Assembly (NCBI GenBank): GCA_003487665.1
Contig: DNFA01000049.1
Coordinates: 16,640 to 26,200 of the forward strand
Reading direction: 5' to 3'
DNA from: Oscillibacter sp.
Lineage (GTDB): Bacteria; Bacillota; Clostridia; Oscillospirales; Oscillospiraceae
DNA: 9,561 nt
A program made the translations under genes and the position numbers. The notes under the pieces were generated by a model. That model saw only the letters and a list, made by a program, of their open reading frames with translations. It did not search any database and was not told the origin of the DNA. Below are positions 7,287 through 9,561 of this stretch, one piece after another (the stretch's first letter is position 1; every line of letters starts with the position of its first letter).

Positions 7287-7841
7287 ATGGCTAAAAGCAA
7301 TATGGATCAGGATATCCTGAAGGTACTGCTGTCCGAGGAGGAGATCAAGGCGCGCGTGCAGGAGATGGGCGACCAGCTGTACGAGGCGTTCAAGGACAAG
7401 GACCCCATGTTTGTGGGCGTTCTCAACGGCTGCTTCATTTTCATGGCGGATCTGGTGCGCGCCGCCCAGCTCAAGAGCGAGGTGGAGTTCATCGGCCTCT
7501 CGTCCTACAAGAACGCCACCAAGTCCTCCGGCGTGGTGCAGATCACCCGTGACCTGCAGCGGGACATCAGCGGCCGCGACATCATCATCGTGGAGGATAT
7601 CCTGGACTCCGGCAACACGCTGGCCTTCCTCACCGAGTACCTCAAGACCAAGGGCGCTGCGTCCGTCACCATCACCACCCTGCTGGATAAGCCCTCCCGC
7701 CGCGAAAAGCCCATCAAGGCCGACTACGCCGGCTTCGTGGTGCCCGATGAGTTTGTGGTGGGCTACGGTCTGGACTACTGCCAGCAGTACCGGAACATGC
7801 CCTATATTGGGGTACTGAAGCCGGAGGTTTACACCAAGTAA
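7287..7841 (+). CDS. hpt: Hypoxanthine phosphoribosyltransferase
   Basis: This 184-residue cytoplasmic purine-salvage enzyme makes IMP (and usually GMP) from hypoxanthine or guanine and PRPP. The PRPP-binding loop is IIIVEDILDSGNTL (99-112). The VLNG loop (45-48), the flexible lid SSYKNATKSSG (72-82) and the C-terminal purine-site region (DEFVVGYGLDY, 154-164) are all in place. Length and ending (GVLKPEVYTK) are normal. GGAGG lies 11 bases before the ATG. The TAA stop abuts a 100-bp palindrome whose first base is the last base of the stop codon. In most Firmicutes ftsH follows directly; here repeats and lepB intervene. Confidence 0.96.
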   Translation: MAKSNMDQDILKVLLSEEEIKARVQEMGDQLYEAFKDKDPMFVGVLNGCFIFMADLVRAAQLKSEVEFIGLSSYKNATKSSGVVQITRDLQRDISGRDIIIVEDILDSGNTLAFLTEYLKTKGAASVTITTLLDKPSRREKPIKADYAGFVVPDEFVVGYGLDYCQQYRNMPYIGVLKPEVYTK

Positions 7842-7940
7842 AGGTGCGTCTCGCGCGCCCTGCCATCGTCGAACCGGCTTGCTGTACACAAAGTACAGCG
7901 GCACCGTTTCGTCATCGGCAGGACGCACGATCCGCACCTT
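7841..7940. repeat. 100-bp imperfect palindrome directly after hpt
   Basis: Perfect 8-bp ends AAGGTGCG (7841-7848) and CGCACCTT (7933-7940) bracket a nearly continuous hairpin. Inner paired blocks are TCG (7851-7853) with CGA, GCG (7855-7857) with CGC, and CCTGCC (7859-7864) with GGCAGG (7917-7922). The tip is GCTGTAC (7881-7887), loop ACAAA and GTACAGC (7893-7899). Two of the mismatches are C opposite A on the plus strand and become G-U pairs in minus-strand RNA, so the fold is better in that orientation. It holds no credible gene. It could be a small non-autonomous palindromic mobile element and may also act as a terminator or mRNA-stabilising structure for hpt. Confidence 0.75.
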
Positions 7941-7943
7941 TCC

Positions 7944-7985
7944 AAGGCACGTCTCGCCCGCCCTGCCATCGTTGGGTCGGCAGGG
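7944..7985. repeat. Diverged direct copy of the palindrome's left arm
   Basis: Bases 7944-7981 align without gaps to 7841-7878, matching at 31 of 38 positions, beginning AAGG and sharing CCCTGCCATCGT. The copy starts three bases after the first palindrome ends. Its own right arm differs: CCCTGCC (7961-7967) now pairs with GGCAGGG (7979-7985) around an 11-nt loop. This suggests a second, truncated or remodelled, tandem copy of the same element. Confidence 0.65.
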
Positions 7986-7995
7986 ATGCGCGTTT

Positions 7996-8021
7996 GTAGG
8001 GGACGGCGTCCTCGACGTCCC
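7996..8021 (+). repeat. REP-like hairpin 1 with GTAG foot
   Basis: GTAG (7996-7999) directly precedes a stem GGGACG (8000-8005) and CGTCCC (8016-8021) with a 10-nt loop. A GTAG-type tetranucleotide at the foot of a GC-rich hairpin is the hallmark of REP sequences moved by RAYT transposases in Gammaproteobacteria. Assignment to that class is inference. Confidence 0.5.
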
Positions 8022-8046
8022 GCCGGCGCGGCGCTGCCGCTATCCC

Positions 8047-8072
8047 GTAGGGCGGGGCCCGTGTGCCCCGCC
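8047..8072 (+). repeat. REP-like hairpin 2 with GTAG foot
   Basis: GTAG (8047-8050) directly precedes a perfect 8-bp stem GGCGGGGC (8051-8058) and GCCCCGCC (8065-8072) with a 6-nt loop. It faces hairpin 3 in inverted orientation. The outer GTAGGGCGGG (8047-8056) is the exact reverse complement of CCCGCCCTAC (8104-8113). Confidence 0.55.
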
Positions 8073-8088
8073 GAAAACGCATCCCCGC

Positions 8089-8113
8089 GGCGGAACAATG
8101 AGTCCCGCCCTAC
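8089..8113 (-). repeat. REP-like hairpin 3 with GTAG foot, inverted
   Basis: On the minus strand GTAG (8113-8110) precedes GGCGGGA (8109-8103), a 7-nt loop and TTCCGCC (8095-8089), a 7-bp stem with one G-U pair. With hairpin 2 it forms a convergent pair with GTAG at both outer edges, the arrangement seen in BIMEs. Confidence 0.5.
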
Positions 8114-8129
8114 AGAGCGGTGCGGTGAT

Positions 8130-8166
8130 TCGCCCGTAAGGGACGGCGGGCGACCCTGCCCGTCCC
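8130..8166. repeat. Two mutually exclusive hairpins before lepB
   Basis: TCGCCCG (8130-8136) pairs perfectly with CGGGCGA (8147-8153), while GGGACGG (8140-8146) pairs perfectly with CCGTCCC (8160-8166). The two stems overlap and cannot both form. The second stem follows GTAA (8136-8139), close to the GTAG foot of the other modules, and shares GGGACG with hairpin 1. It ends 34 bases before the lepB start, so it lies in any lepB leader. Confidence 0.5.
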
Positions 8167-8200
8167 CACAGCCAACAATCAAGGATCAGGAAGTGAAAGC

Positions 8201-8908
8201 ATGGAAAATAAGGGAGGAAAGCGCCTTGCCCCGTCGGGCGGGGCGGAGAAGGAGCCGCGTACCGCGCCCGTAAGCGAACCGGCACCCGCAGAGCAGCCCG
8301 CGCCGGAAACGGCATCGGAACCGGCGGCACAGCCCGCAGCGGAAGCGCCCGCCGAGGCTGCCCCGCAGAAGAGCAAGGCCAGGAAGCTGTGGGACGACTA
8401 CGGCTATATGCTGGTGACGCTGGCGGTGGTGTTCGTGGTATTCAAGGTGCTGCTGCAATTGGCCTATGTACCCAGCGGCTCCATGGAGACCACCATCCCC
8501 ACCAAGACGCTGCTCATCGGCTGGCGGCTGCCCTTTGTGGTGTCCGACCCGGTGCCGGAGCGGGGCGATATCGTCACGTTCTGGGACGAGGAGATGCAGC
8601 GGGTGCTGGTGAAGCGCGTCATCGGTCTGCCCGGTGAGACGGTGAGCTTCCGGGACGGCTATACCTATATCGACGGGCAGAAGCTGGACGAGAGCTATCT
8701 GCCTACCCAGGGCATCACCCAGTGCGCCAATACGTTCGCCGTGCCGGAGGGCTGCATCTTCGTCATGGGCGACAACCGAACCGGCTCTAACGACAGCCGG
8801 TTCCTCAGCCAGCCCTATATCCCCGTAGACGCCATTCAGGGGCACATGCTGGCGGCCATTTCCATCGGTTCCCAGCAGAGCTGGCAGGGCGTCCGCTGGA
8901 TCGGTTGA
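8201..8908 (+). CDS. lepB: Signal peptidase I
   Basis: This membrane serine protease removes signal peptides from Sec- and Tat-exported proteins outside the membrane. The 235-residue protein has a cytoplasmic tail (1 to about 65) very rich in Ala, Pro and Glu, one membrane segment (about 68-88), then the catalytic domain. The nucleophile is S94 in PSGSM (91-95). The general base is K138 in KRVIGLPGE (138-146). The conserved VMGDNRTGSNDSR block is at 188-200. One membrane span plus this motif set is the common Gram-positive SipS type. The acidic Pro/Ala-rich tail is longer than usual. The start at 8201 follows AGGAAG at 7 bases; the next in-frame ATG would cut into the membrane segment. It follows the repeat cluster and precedes ftsH by 19 bases, so it is likely co-transcribed with ftsH. 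No clear promoter is seen just upstream. Confidence 0.95.
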   Translation: MENKGGKRLAPSGGAEKEPRTAPVSEPAPAEQPAPETASEPAAQPAAEAPAEAAPQKSKARKLWDDYGYMLVTLAVVFVVFKVLLQLAYVPSGSMETTIPTKTLLIGWRLPFVVSDPVPERGDIVTFWDEEMQRVLVKRVIGLPGETVSFRDGYTYIDGQKLDESYLPTQGITQCANTFAVPEGCIFVMGDNRTGSNDSRFLSQPYIPVDAIQGHMLAAISIGSQQSWQGVRWIG

Positions 8909-8927
8909 GAAGGGGGAGGAGAGAAGG

Positions 8928-9561
8928 ATGAATACACAACGACGCTTCCGCGGCATCACCATTTTGCTGATCGTCGCGGCGGTGGTGCTGATCTCCCAGG
9001 TGGCGGGCAATCTGCGCCGCGCCGGGGATATCAGCTACGGCGAGATGCGTAGCTGCTTCGTGCAGGAGAAGGTCAGAAGCTTCACCGCCACGGACGATCG
9101 GCTCACTGCCGTCCTGCAGGACGACAGCACCGTCACCTGCGCCCTGCAGAGCTTTGACACATTTTACAGCGACCTGAACGATCTGGTGGTGGAGCAGTCC
9201 GACAAGGGCATCATCACCAGCTACAACTACACGCCCAGCAACAGCACCAACTGGCTTTCCACGCTGCTGCCCTATGTGCTGGCGGTCATGGCGTTCATCC
9301 TGCTGATGAACCTGATCGCCCGTACCGGCGGAGGCGGCGCGGTCAACGACAAGATGGCGCGCTTCGGCGAGGCGCGCATTCAGGATATCCCCGACGACGG
9401 TAAGAAAGTCACGTTCAAGGACGTGGCCGGTGCCGACGAGGAGAAGGAGGAGCTGGAGGAGATCGTCCAGTTCCTGCGCGACCCCGGCAAATACACCGAG
9501 CTGGGCGCCCACATTCCCAAGGGCGTGCTGCTGGTGGGGCCTCCGGGCACCGGCAAGACGC
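8928..9561 (+). CDS. ftsH: ATP-dependent zinc metalloprotease FtsH, 5' part
   Basis: Only the first 211 codons lie in the window; the frame is open to the right edge. FtsH is a membrane-anchored hexameric AAA+ protease that degrades misassembled membrane proteins and some regulators. Two membrane segments (about 9-25 and 109-131) flank an extracytoplasmic domain of about 80 residues. A Gly-rich linker (134-137) leads to the AAA+ entry FKDVAGADEEKEELEEIV (163-180). Walker A, GPPGTGKT (204-211), ends at the window edge. The zinc-binding HEXXH motif should lie downstream and cannot be checked here. GGAGG lies 8 bases before the ATG. Nothing suggests truncation other than the window end. Confidence 0.95.
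   Translation, partial: MNTQRRFRGITILLIVAAVVLISQVAGNLRRAGDISYGEMRSCFVQEKVRSFTATDDRLTAVLQDDSTVTCALQSFDTFYSDLNDLVVEQSDKGIITSYNYTPSNSTNWLSTLLPYVLAVMAFILLMNLIARTGGGGAVNDKMARFGEARIQDIPDDGKKVTFKDVAGADEEKEELEEIVQFLRDPGKYTELGAHIPKGVLLVGPPGTGKT

Larger units (their letters stand above)
7983..8085. repeat. Inverted pair enclosing the first two GTAG hairpins
   Basis: GGGATGCG (7983-7990) is the exact reverse complement of CGCATCCC (8078-8085), and adjacent TTT and AAA extend the match after a 2-base offset. The arms enclose two smaller hairpins (7996-8021 and 8047-8072), so the stretch could fold as a multibranched structure. Between these hairpins (8022-8046) I see only GC-rich sequence. Confidence 0.5.

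Noticed and set aside
7841..8166. CRISPR array
   Set aside because: Repeats differ in length and spacing, are mostly inverted, have no uniform spacers, and no cas gene is nearby.
7829..8273. Small open frames through the hpt-lepB gap on both strands
   Set aside because: They run through palindromic repeats, are Arg/Pro/Gly/Cys-rich, and lack start signals; the DNA structure explains the stretch better.

Overview
The window reads as a chromosomal housekeeping segment from a GC-rich member of the Clostridia, most likely of the Oscillospiraceae/Ruminococcaceae type. This rests on gene order and protein style: a Firmicutes-type RNase J, a GdpP-type cyclic-di-AMP phosphodiesterase followed by rplI and the replicative helicase (the yybT-rplI-dnaC order of Bacillus), and a tilS-hpt-ftsH block. 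Codon third positions are strongly G/C. The genus is inference; no rRNA or other marker is present.

Layout. On the minus strand, an RNase J gene (1711 down to 53) ends before a perfect 11-bp hairpin. A roughly 410-base divergent control region (1712-2123) separates it from a plus-strand run of seven genes that continues off the right edge: gdpP, rplI, dnaB, tilS, hpt, lepB and ftsH (5' part only). The control region holds one good sigma-A-like promoter facing each way. The rnj promoter gives a leader of about 220 nt that would begin with a stem-loop. The gdpP promoter has a palindrome lying over its -10 box and predicted start site.

Genes gdpP to hpt are tightly packed: gaps are 20-33 bases, and dnaB and tilS overlap by 8 bases. 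No terminator or promoter is obvious among them, so they could form one transcript. The exception is a 359-base non-coding stretch between hpt and lepB. It is filled with inverted and direct repeats: a 100-bp imperfect palindrome starting at the hpt stop codon, a diverged direct copy of its left arm, and then a cluster of GC-rich hairpins, three of which carry GTAG at their foot. This resembles a bacterial interspersed palindromic (REP/BIME-like) cluster and is the most unusual part of the window. lepB lies between hpt and ftsH, which are usually adjacent in Firmicutes, so repeats and lepB both sit at a break in the conserved order.

Functionally the genes cover RNA decay (rnj), second-messenger turnover (gdpP), translation (rplI, tilS), replication (dnaB), purine salvage (hpt) and membrane protein processing and quality control (lepB, ftsH). 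I see no defence system, phage, transposase gene, CRISPR array, tRNA or rRNA. The long open frames antisense to these genes are by-products of high GC content.
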